From a virus, in the IMG/VR virus record IMGVR_UViG_3300050033_000100, positions 1 through 32,906 of that record: DNA of 32,906 nt; one strand, written 5' to 3'. The first letter of the stretch is position 1. Each line of letters opens with the position of its first letter. The notes under the pieces were generated by a model. It made no database searches and was not told the origin of the DNA. It was given only the letters and a program-made list of their open reading frames with translations. Shown one piece after another: positions 14,336-20,943 of this stretch. The translations under genes were made by a program, and so were the position numbers.

Positions 14336-14814
14336 TGCCAACCCAGTCGCTTGCGGGGGTGATTGCCGCCATCCGGTCGTCGTTCACGTCGCTGTACGCG
14401 GGTCAGGTGGGCACTGATGGCACACCGGTGCTGGTCAGTGACGGCAACCCGGGGCAGGATGAGCCGTCCGCGATCGTGGCAGTCATGGACGTCAACGGTC
14501 CGATCACGCGGCCGACGTTGGGAACGAACCGGAGCAGGGAGATCCACGCCGAGGTGACGGTCATCATCAGCGTGTACACGCCGGGTGACGAGTCGGCGCA
14601 GCCGTTGTCGACTGACTGCGCGCTTGGTCTGTTGACGGTCCTCGAGCAGTACCTACGGACGAGCCCGCAGGAGCGGTTCGGCGGGGCTTGTCGTGATGCG
14701 TGGGTGTCGGATATCAAGATGCACCCTGAGGTTGCTGTGGACGCCACGACGGGTGATCCTGCTGGGCGTGTGACGACGATCGAGACGACCATGACGGCGG
14801 TTGTCCGCTACTAG
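14335..14814 (+). CDS. probable tail terminator or neck protein
   Basis: This 159-aa protein starts at ATG 14335 (TGATG overlap with the connector). It is an alpha/beta protein with a helix at the start (LAGVIAAIRSSFTSLY) and strands REIHAEVTVIISVYTP and TTIETTMTAVVRY, compatible with tail-terminator or stopper proteins encoded at this point. Its TAG stop (14812-14814) overlaps the stop of the opposing minus-strand gene in the shared palindrome CTAG. Confidence 0.6.
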   Translation: MPTQSLAGVIAAIRSSFTSLYAGQVGTDGTPVLVSDGNPGQDEPSAIVAVMDVNGPITRPTLGTNRSREIHAEVTVIISVYTPGDESAQPLSTDCALGLLTVLEQYLRTSPQERFGGACRDAWVSDIKMHPEVAVDATTGDPAGRVTTIETTMTAVVRY

Positions 14815-15200
14815 AACTTCCACATCTTCTCGTTGTAGTCAGCATGGTCTGCGTAGGGCAGGGCGAGGATTAGGACCGTGTCACAGAGCGCTGTGACTGG
14901 AGTGGTCGTCCAGTCGGTATGCGTGGCTGATCCGCATTCACCGCATATTGCTGGCATGAGCGGTTCGTGTTCTTTCCCGCAGTGGCACGGCTCGGGCTGG
15001 ATCGGCTTGTGCAACTCCACGATCCGCCGTTTCGCCTCACACTCAGCCAGGACGCGGGCAGGGTTCACGACAAGCCCGTCATGCTCCCATTCGTACCGCC
15101 CGAAGTATTTGGACCCGTACTTAATATCCAGTTCAACGGCTGGTCGAACCATCGCCTCATCCTCCGCGATCCGTGCCAGTAGGAACTCAGTCAGCATCAT
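14811..15200 (-). CDS. DUF6221-like protein (cargo copy)
   Basis: This 129-aa protein starts MMLTEFLLARIAEDE and contains VNPARVLAECEAKRRIVELH, three Cys-rich segments (CHCGKEH, CGECG) and the ending LILALPYADHADYNEKMW. This is the standard DUF6221 layout of actinobacteria and their phages: N-terminal helix, AKRRIVE helix, Cys segment, LPYADHPDY. Function unknown. It is the last gene of the minus-strand cargo, directly after the ribbon-helix-helix gene, and its stop overlaps the stop of the opposing tail gene. Paralogues lie at 28773-28934 and 29751-30152. Confidence 0.75.
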   Translation of the reverse strand: MMLTEFLLARIAEDEAMVRPAVELDIKYGSKYFGRYEWEHDGLVVNPARVLAECEAKRRIVELHKPIQPEPCHCGKEHEPLMPAICGECGSATHTDWTTTPVTALCDTVLILALPYADHADYNEKMWKF

Positions 15201-15201
15201 C

Positions 15202-15444
15202 TCAGGCGATTCCTTCGGGCATGGTCTTGGCTGTTTCGGCCAGGATGCGCCGGAAGTTCGCCTCGTCCAGCGGCGACTCGTTCTGTTCGTACTCGATTCT
15301 GGCGTCCTTGTCGATGTACCACTGCAGGAACTCGCGGATGGCCTCGGACAGGTACTCGTCCCGTTCGTCGGCTTTGGTGTTTGCGGCGTCGCGTAACTGT
15401 CGGGGTAGCCGGATCGTCATGGACACCATCGCCTCACGGGTCAC
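15202..15444 (-). CDS. ribbon-helix-helix (Arc/CopG-type) DNA-binding protein
   Basis: From GTG 15444 this is an 80-aa protein in a GTGA overlap with the lipoprotein stop. ATG 15429 (MVSMTIRLP) is an alternative start. The strand SMTIRLP is followed by two helices (RQLRDAANTKADERDEYLSEAIREFLQWYID), the RHH fold, in which dimers bind direct-repeat operators. The remaining tail (NESPLDEANFRRILAE) is acidic. It likely regulates the cargo operon; a 12-bp-spaced direct repeat lies upstream of the lipoprotein gene. An antitoxin is also possible by fold, but no toxin partner is evident. Confidence 0.75.
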   Translation of the reverse strand: MTREAMVSMTIRLPRQLRDAANTKADERDEYLSEAIREFLQWYIDKDARIEYEQNESPLDEANFRRILAETAKTMPEGIA

Positions 15445-15833
15445 TTGACTGTCCCACCAAGGATCTTTTGCACTGCGGGCTCCTCGCTTGGGCTCGCGGG
15501 TGTCACCATCCACGTTCCACCGCTCACGTACCCGGTCCCGGCGCCCATGCTGGCGAACGCTGCCAGAACCTTCGTCATCTGGTCTGCGGTTGCGAACGTC
15601 GCAACCTCCACCTGGGTCCCGTTGTGCTGGCAGTTACCCGCCTCTGTGGGGCCGATGGCCCCCGGTTCTGGTGTCCACGCGGTGCAGGTGAACCCGCCCG
15701 CGCTCAACCCGGTCGCGATCGAACTGGCCGACGCGTAGTTGATGCCGCCGGCCGAACTCCCACCGCCTCCGCAGGCCGCTAGTGCCGAGATGGCCACGAT
15801 CATGGCGCCGATTCTGATCCCGTTTGTGTTCAT
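15441..15833 (-). CDS. secreted lipoprotein, probable lysogenic conversion cargo
   Basis: From ATG 15833 (minus) the protein is 130 aa; an upstream ATG at 15857 lacks support. It begins with a basic N-terminus, a hydrophobic stretch (IGAMIVAISAL) and the lipobox ALAAC, with lipidated Cys near residue 21, then a Gly/Ser linker. The mature domain has two cysteines (FTCTAW and GNCQ) likely to form a disulfide, and TQVEVATFATADQMTKVLA with a GGTWMV strand. This pattern resembles a family of small actinobacterial and phage lipoproteins. It would be anchored outside the membrane. A superinfection-exclusion role is inferred from its cargo position. Confidence 0.8.
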   Translation of the reverse strand: MNTNGIRIGAMIVAISALAACGGGGSSAGGINYASASSIATGLSAGGFTCTAWTPEPGAIGPTEAGNCQHNGTQVEVATFATADQMTKVLAAFASMGAGTGYVSGGTWMVTPASPSEEPAVQKILGGTVK

Positions 15834-15839
15834 GACCTG

Positions 15840-15874
15840 AGCATCCACCCTGTACATACATCTGTCAATACATC
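15840..15874 (-). promoter_or_regulatory. cargo promoter with direct-repeat operator
   Basis: On the minus strand TTGACA (15868-15863), a 17-bp spacer and GATGCT (15845-15840) form a promoter whose -10 lies six bases before ATG 15833, implying a leaderless message. Overlapping it, ATACATC occurs twice on the plus strand (15856-15862 and 15868-15874), 12 bp apart, spanning the -35. This is a plausible operator for the ribbon-helix-helix protein. The -10 match is only moderate. Confidence 0.5.
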
Positions 15875-15924
15875 ACCCCTTGCACATCCGTGTCAGGGTC
15901 CGCACCCATGCCATGGAGGCAGCC

Positions 15925-16239
15925 GTGCAGCTTCGCAATTGCAATCCGCTTGGGGCTGTCGATCTGCCCTTGATCGGCCGGACCCTCGCCGCGGGTGAGG
16001 TGTTCGAAGTCACGGCAGAGCAGGCCGGGCGCGCGCCGTCCACCAGCAAGGACGCGGACGGCAACGACGTGTTCGACCCCGGCGAGGGACTGCTGGCCCA
16101 GGTCGGCAACTACGAACTTCCCTACAACAACGGCGGATCACTGCCACCGGCACCACCGCTGCCACCGACCCCGCCAGATCCGCAACCCGAAGCCCCAGAG
16201 AGCCAGCCCGCAGCGGCTGAGGAAGCGGTGACCCCATGA
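15925..16239 (+). CDS. small neck/tail-region protein with Pro-rich tail
   Basis: From GTG 15925, with GGAGG at 15915-15919 as ribosome binding site, this protein has 104 residues; ATG 15913 is an alternative without such a site. Its N-terminus (VQLRNCNPLGAVDLPLIGRTLAAGEVFEVT) has the form of short phage structural proteins that precede the tail tube gene. The last third is Pro-rich (PPAPPLPPTPPDPQPEAP), probably disordered. It is the first plus-strand gene after the cargo and overlaps the tail tube start by ATGA. Confidence 0.65.
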   Translation: MQLRNCNPLGAVDLPLIGRTLAAGEVFEVTAEQAGRAPSTSKDADGNDVFDPGEGLLAQVGNYELPYNNGGSLPPAPPLPPTPPDPQPEAPESQPAAAEEAVTP

Positions 16240-17249
16240 CCTCCGTACAGGATGCATCGGTCGGTATCAGCGTCGCTGAGTCCACCTACGGCACCGCCGT
16301 GGTGACAACCCGGTGGTACGAGTTCCTGTCCGAGACGCTCGACTACCGCAAGAACGTGAAGCAGGGCGCCGGGATCAGGGTAGGTGGCAGGATCGCCCGC
16401 GACGGCAGGCGCAACGTGACGACCCACGACGGTGGCGGCGACGTGGTCATGGAGTGCGCCTCGAAGGGCATGGGCCTGTGGTGGCAGCTGAACGTTGGCG
16501 GCGGGACGAGCACTCTCGTATCTGGGGCGACATATCAGCAGAACTTCGTGGACTCTGACACCCCCGGGTCGGTGACGCTGCAGAAGGGCCTGCCTGAGGC
16601 TGGCGGCACGGTCGACGCATACACGCTTCCCGGGTCAATGGTCACCCAGTGGGAGCTGGACTTCACCCAGGGCGACATTGTGACGTTGAAGTCGACCATC
16701 GACGCGCAGGATGTGGTGTCCAGCATCGGGTACGCGGCGCCGTCGTACCCGGCCGAGCCTGTCAACCTGTACCAGTTCGCGGGTGGGTCGATCTACACGG
16801 GGGCGTTCACCGCGCCGACGACGAACATGATGGCTATCGGTGCGACGGCGTTGGCGAACGTTCAAGGCGGGACGATCATCTGCAACAACAACTTGAAGGT
16901 CGACCGGAACAACCTGAACAGCGCTGGGAAGAAGCGCGAGCCGACGAATGGGTTGGGTGCGATCAGCGGCACGCTGTCCGTGGAGTATGACTCGACGGCG
17001 TTCCGCGACGCGGTGATCGCTGACACCCCGATGGCGTTGGTTCTGACCTACACTGCCGGCGCGCTCGGGGTCGGACTGGAGACACTGCAGGTGGCCATCC
17101 CGTGCGTTCGCTTCGAGGGCACGCTGCCTCTGTCGAACGGTACGGATCTGATCGTGCAGGCGCTCAAGTTCACTGGCACGGACAACTTGACCGATGCCAA
17201 CAGGGGCGGCATATACGTCAGCGCACGTACGGCAGATGCAGCACTTTAG
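16236..17249 (+). CDS. major tail tube protein
   Basis: This 337-aa protein begins TSVQDASVGISVAESTYGTA, a start typical of tail tube proteins that assemble into hexameric rings. It is rich in beta strands (NVTTHDGGGDVVMEC, WELDFTQGDIVTLKSTID, GTLPLSNGTDLIVQALKF). Position directly before the gp10-like and tail-assembly genes supports the assignment. It has no C-terminal Ig domain, so this is the simple form. Confidence 0.85.
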   Translation: MTSVQDASVGISVAESTYGTAVVTTRWYEFLSETLDYRKNVKQGAGIRVGGRIARDGRRNVTTHDGGGDVVMECASKGMGLWWQLNVGGGTSTLVSGATYQQNFVDSDTPGSVTLQKGLPEAGGTVDAYTLPGSMVTQWELDFTQGDIVTLKSTIDAQDVVSSIGYAAPSYPAEPVNLYQFAGGSIYTGAFTAPTTNMMAIGATALANVQGGTIICNNNLKVDRNNLNSAGKKREPTNGLGAISGTLSVEYDSTAFRDAVIADTPMALVLTYTAGALGVGLETLQVAIPCVRFEGTLPLSNGTDLIVQALKFTGTDNLTDANRGGIYVSARTADAAL

Positions 17250-17270
17250 CCGCACTGCAGACACAGCGCT

Positions 17271-17822
17271 ATGAGTCCGAAGACGGCTGGCGCGGACTCG
17301 ATCCAGGTTCACGCGGACACGACCTCCTTTAAGAGGTTGTTCGACAAGTCGAGCCAGGTTGAGCCGAAGCTGAAAACGGCGCTGCGCAAGCGGATCCGTG
17401 TCGCGGCTGAGCAGTTGGCTGACACGTCCCGCCTGGAGGTCATGAACCATCCGGGCGGCACCGTGTCCGCGAAGCCACACCACACGGGGCTACGCATGGC
17501 GATCGCATCAGGCATCACGGTGAAGGTCATGACCGGGGCTCGTGCCGGGGTCACGATCGTCGCGTCGTCAGCGCAGATGCCTGCAGGCAAGGAGTCGCTG
17601 GTCAGGGCGTGGGAGATCGGCAACGGCACCGCGAAGGGCTGGCGCCACCCCGTTTTTGACAGGGACTCTCAACTCACCCCTGGTGGCAAGCATGGCGAGG
17701 GTCAGGTCTGGGTCACACAGAAGGGGCACCCGTACTTCGCACGCCCGATCTACACCGGCCGCGACGTGGTCACCAAGGCAGTCGAGGCCGCCATGGTCGA
17801 GGCCGCCGAATCACTCAAGTAG
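17271..17822 (+). CDS. HK97 gp10-like neck/tail component
   Basis: This 183-aa protein has an N-terminal helix of conserved type (KLKTALRKRIRVAAEQLADTSRLEVMNHP), a strand-rich middle (GVTIVASSAQMP), an ARPIY segment before the end and a final helix (VTKAVEAAMVEAAESLK). These are features of HK97 gp10-like proteins (tail completion). In most phages it precedes the tail tube gene; here it follows it, a local gene order change. The ribosome binding site is weak. Confidence 0.7.
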   Translation: MSPKTAGADSIQVHADTTSFKRLFDKSSQVEPKLKTALRKRIRVAAEQLADTSRLEVMNHPGGTVSAKPHHTGLRMAIASGITVKVMTGARAGVTIVASSAQMPAGKESLVRAWEIGNGTAKGWRHPVFDRDSQLTPGGKHGEGQVWVTQKGHPYFARPIYTGRDVVTKAVEAAMVEAAESLK

Positions 17823-17844
17823 CACCAAGGGACAAGGGACCAAC

Positions 17845-18324
17845 ATGAAGTTCAAACTGCACGACAAGGTGTACGACCTGGGGACGTTGGACCGGCTGTC
17901 GCTGCTGGACATTCTGATGATGGAGAAGGAGACCCGCGAGCTGGGCAACCCTTTGAAGTGGTCTGATGTGCTGCGGATCGTCGCGGAGGTTGAGGCGTTG
18001 CAGCCACCCGCGGGCGCTTCTGCTGCGGAGGTGGAGAAGGCGAAAGCCAAGGTTGGGGAGCATCCGGACATTCTGTGGATGTCCGCCATCACGATCTGGT
18101 CGTCTCGGCGCATCGCAGGCGAGAAGGTCAGTTTCGTTGAGGCGATTGACTTTCCGCAGTCCGACATGTCGTGGATCGCTGAGCCGCAGGACAAGAAAGA
18201 GGCCAAGAAGCGCCCTACGAACCCGGCTCGAACCCGTCAGGGTTCCGGTCGGGCCGTAAAGCGCCCCGCGCGGGCCGTGACCGGATCGCCGAAGACGTCT
18301 CCGGCAGCGTCCACACCCGGCTGA
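17845..18324 (+). CDS. tail assembly chaperone (short form, G type)
   Basis: This 159-aa protein (MKFKLHDKVYDLGTLDRLSLLDILMMEKETREL) has an N-terminal domain typical of the G component of tail assembly chaperones, encoded just before the tape measure. The tail after residue 115 is basic and low complexity (KKEAKKRPTNPARTRQGSG), as often seen before a frameshift. A -1 frameshift would fuse it to the 18183-18470 frame. It binds the tape measure protein and recruits tail tube subunits during assembly. Confidence 0.85.
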   Translation: MKFKLHDKVYDLGTLDRLSLLDILMMEKETRELGNPLKWSDVLRIVAEVEALQPPAGASAAEVEKAKAKVGEHPDILWMSAITIWSSRRIAGEKVSFVEAIDFPQSDMSWIAEPQDKKEAKKRPTNPARTRQGSGRAVKRPARAVTGSPKTSPAASTPG

Positions 18325-18470
18325 CGACGCTGTGTCACGTGTGGCCTGGGATCAGCCCGCACGGCTTTCAGGTTCCGACGAGCGTGTGGAACCTGAACTA
18401 CTCGACGTGGGTCGGGTTCGCCGCCGCGGTTGACCAGTGGATCGCCGACATGAAGAAACAGGAGGCATGA
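18183..18470 (+). CDS. T-segment of tail assembly chaperone, expressed by -1 frameshift
   Basis: The frame -1 relative to the G gene is open from 18183 (after TGA 18180-18182) to TGA 18468-18470. It has no convincing start of its own but encodes strongly protein-like sequence (LTTLCHVWPGISPHGFQVP, VGFAAAVDQWIADMKK). Ribosomal frameshifting between G and T just before the tape measure gene is a conserved feature of long-tailed phages. The slip must lie within 18183-18324; GGGTTCC at 18240-18246 is the nearest candidate but is not a perfect heptamer. The fused product would be about 205-210 aa. Confidence 0.8.
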   Translation, partial: AAGQERGQEAPYEPGSNPSGFRSGRKAPRAGRDRIAEDVSGSVHTRLTTLCHVWPGISPHGFQVPTSVWNLNYSTWVGFAAAVDQWIADMKKQEA

Positions 18471-18471
18471 C

Positions 18472-20943
18472 ATGGCCGATCTCAGCCTGCGCTACCTGCT
18501 CTTCGGGGAAGATCGCACCGCGTCGTCGTCCATGAAGGGCGTCGGTAAGGCTGCTGACGACGTCGGCACCCGGGTTTCGAACTCGGCGAAGAAGATCGGT
18601 GAGGGTGTCGCTGTCGCTGTCGCGGCCACTGTGGCGCTGTCCGTGCATAACGCGATGGCGATGCAGGAGAGCGACGCGAAGATCCAGGGCAGCGCCCAGA
18701 TCACGGCTGCGGCTGCGAAGTCGATCGGTGACGCGTTCCTGTCCACGGCTGGCAAGAGCACGTTCAGCGGCAAGGAGATGGCTGACTCGTTCGGCCCGGT
18801 CGCTGGGGTGATCCAGGAGGTTGCTGGGCACACCCTGACGGCCGCGGACTCCATGACGGTGATGAACGCTGCGACGACGCTGGCGGAGGCGACAGGTAAC
18901 GCTCTGGGTGCCACGACGGGCGACCTTGCCGCGGTGATGCAGTCCTACGGGATCAAGATTGGTGGCGCGGCTGCGGCGTCCAACATCCTGTTCAATGCCA
19001 GCCGTCTGACGAACGTCCCACTGGATACGTTGGCGACGACCGTGGACAAGTTGCACGGGAAGCTGGGGATCGCTGCGCCGACGTTGACGGACGTGTCGGG
19101 GCTGATGGTGGACCTGGCGAACCATGGCATCGCGGGCAGCCGCGGGTTGATGGTGGTCAACACTGGGTTGACGACCCTGATGGGCGGCTCGAAGGCGACT
19201 ACGGCTGAGCTGAAGGATCTCGGGATCCACATCTTCGACAGCTCGGGGAAGTTCGTCGGCATGGGCGCGGTCCTGTCCCAACTGACGCCGAAGTTGCGGG
19301 ATATGACGCAGCAGCAGCAGCTGGCCGCCGAGAAGGCACTGTTCGGCGCGGGCGCGGCGAAGGCACTGAACTCGACCCTGCTGGCTGGTGTGACCGGGTT
19401 CACGAACTCGACCAAGGCTGTGACCTTGCACAACGCGGCTGAGGATGCTGCGAAGGCGAAGGCCGCGACGTTGCAGGGTCAGATTAAGATCCTGACGGCT
19501 GCATTCATGGACATCACGACCGAGCTCGGTCAGAAGCTGATTCCTGTCGTCGAGATCGGCGTGACATGGCTGGATAAGAACCGGCTGGCGGCGTACGTCC
19601 TGGCTGGGATCGTTGGCGGGGTGCTGCTCGCGGCGACGATCGCGTGGACGGCGTCGATGGTGACGGCTGCGGCGGCGACGATCGCGGCGACGTGGCCGGT
19701 GATTGCGATCATCGCCGTCATCGCGGCTTTGGCTCTTGGGCTCGTGTACTGCTGGAACCACTTCTCGACGTTCCGCGCGGTCGTCACTGACACGTGGCAT
19801 GCGATCGCCTCGGGTACGACGTGGCTGTGGGGCAGCGTGTTGAAGCCGACGTTCATCTGGATGGCTAACGCGTTCATGACGTTCGCGTCCGTGGTCCTTC
19901 ACGGTGCGGCGTGGGCGTTTGGCTGGATTCCCGGTATCGGGCCGAAGCTGCGGACTGCGGCGGCACATTTCGACCAGTTCAAGAACAACGTCATGAACAG
20001 CATTAACGGGATCAACGGCCGCAGCGTGACGGTCGGTGTGAACTTCAGCAGCAGCAGCCAGGCCGTCGCCCACCCTGCCGGCTCGGCTGGGCAGTCGGGC
20101 CAGGTCGTCAAGGGTATGCGGTTCGGGGCGGTAGGCGGCAAGGTCAACGGGTCCGGGTTCATGGACTCCGAGCCGTACATGCTGATGCCTGGCGAGTTCA
20201 TCGTCCGCCGTGACGGGTCGAACCTTGGTGACGCGTTCAAGCACTACGGTGCGCGGGGTATGGCCGGTGGCGGCCTTGTCGTCAACGCGAGCATCCCGTC
20301 CGCGGCGCAGATCGGCAGTGCGGTGAACAGCGGCATGACCGGCCTTGTCGGGGCGCAGGACTTCATGAGCATGCTTGCCGCATCGTCAGGCGGTTCTGGC
20401 GGCGGTGGCGGCGCTGCGCAGTGGGCGTCGGTGATCCTCGCTGTCCTGGCGGCGTTGGGGCAGTCCGCGAACAACCTTGGCGCGCTCGAGCGTCGCATCA
20501 ACTTTGAGAGCGGCGGGAACCCGAACGCCATCAACCTCACCGACTCCAACGCCATGGCGGGACACCCGTCCCAAGGGTTGATGCAGACGATCCCGGGCAC
20601 CTTCATGGCTTACGCGGGCCCGTACGCGTCGCTGGGGATCACGAACCCGTTCGCCAGCATTTACGCCGGTGCCGCCTACGCCATAGCGAACTACGGCTCG
20701 ATTGCGGCGATCGACCCTCTGGTGCGGCCGATGGGCTACGACCAGGGCGGGGACCTGTACCCGGGCACGCACCTGGTGCACAACGGCACCGGGCAGATTG
20801 AGACGATCCGGCCGCATGGTGCTGGCGCCACAGACGGTCCGTTGACGATCAACCTGATCGTGAACGGGTCCCGGCTGGCGTCGGCTGTCCTGCCTGACCT
20901 GCAGCGGATGAAGGGTGCCGGTGTGCGGGTGAACCTCGGATGA
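18472..20943 (+). CDS. tape measure protein with embedded lytic transglycosylase domain
   Basis: This 823-aa protein starts at ATG 18472 after CAGGAGG. The N-terminal third is helical (PhageMin-type: LSLRYLLFGEDRTASSSMKGV, ATTLAEATGNALGATTGDLAAVM). Two or three hydrophobic segments lie at about 370-427 (AYVLAGIVGGVLLAATI, VIAIIAVIAALALGLVY). Near the C-terminus an SLT-like muramidase domain (about 670-755) has the catalytic Glu in INFESGGNPNAIN (E679) and GLMQTIPGTF. Length sets a tail of roughly 120 nm by the usual 1.5 angstrom per residue. The enzyme domain likely helps penetrate peptidoglycan at infection. Confidence 0.93.
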   Translation: MADLSLRYLLFGEDRTASSSMKGVGKAADDVGTRVSNSAKKIGEGVAVAVAATVALSVHNAMAMQESDAKIQGSAQITAAAAKSIGDAFLSTAGKSTFSGKEMADSFGPVAGVIQEVAGHTLTAADSMTVMNAATTLAEATGNALGATTGDLAAVMQSYGIKIGGAAAASNILFNASRLTNVPLDTLATTVDKLHGKLGIAAPTLTDVSGLMVDLANHGIAGSRGLMVVNTGLTTLMGGSKATTAELKDLGIHIFDSSGKFVGMGAVLSQLTPKLRDMTQQQQLAAEKALFGAGAAKALNSTLLAGVTGFTNSTKAVTLHNAAEDAAKAKAATLQGQIKILTAAFMDITTELGQKLIPVVEIGVTWLDKNRLAAYVLAGIVGGVLLAATIAWTASMVTAAAATIAATWPVIAIIAVIAALALGLVYCWNHFSTFRAVVTDTWHAIASGTTWLWGSVLKPTFIWMANAFMTFASVVLHGAAWAFGWIPGIGPKLRTAAAHFDQFKNNVMNSINGINGRSVTVGVNFSSSSQAVAHPAGSAGQSGQVVKGMRFGAVGGKVNGSGFMDSEPYMLMPGEFIVRRDGSNLGDAFKHYGARGMAGGGLVVNASIPSAAQIGSAVNSGMTGLVGAQDFMSMLAASSGGSGGGGGAAQWASVILAVLAALGQSANNLGALERRINFESGGNPNAINLTDSNAMAGHPSQGLMQTIPGTFMAYAGPYASLGITNPFASIYAGAAYAIANYGSIAAIDPLVRPMGYDQGGDLYPGTHLVHNGTGQIETIRPHGAGATDGPLTINLIVNGSRLASAVLPDLQRMKGAGVRVNLG

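Noticed and set aside
15202-15444. Toxin-antitoxin system with the ribbon-helix-helix protein as antitoxin
   Set aside because: Neither neighbour resembles a known toxin; one is a lipoprotein and the other DUF6221-like.
18352-20244. 630-residue minus-strand frame opposite the tape measure gene
   Set aside because: Arg/His-rich shadow of a high-GC coding strand; no start signal and the opposite frame has clear domains.
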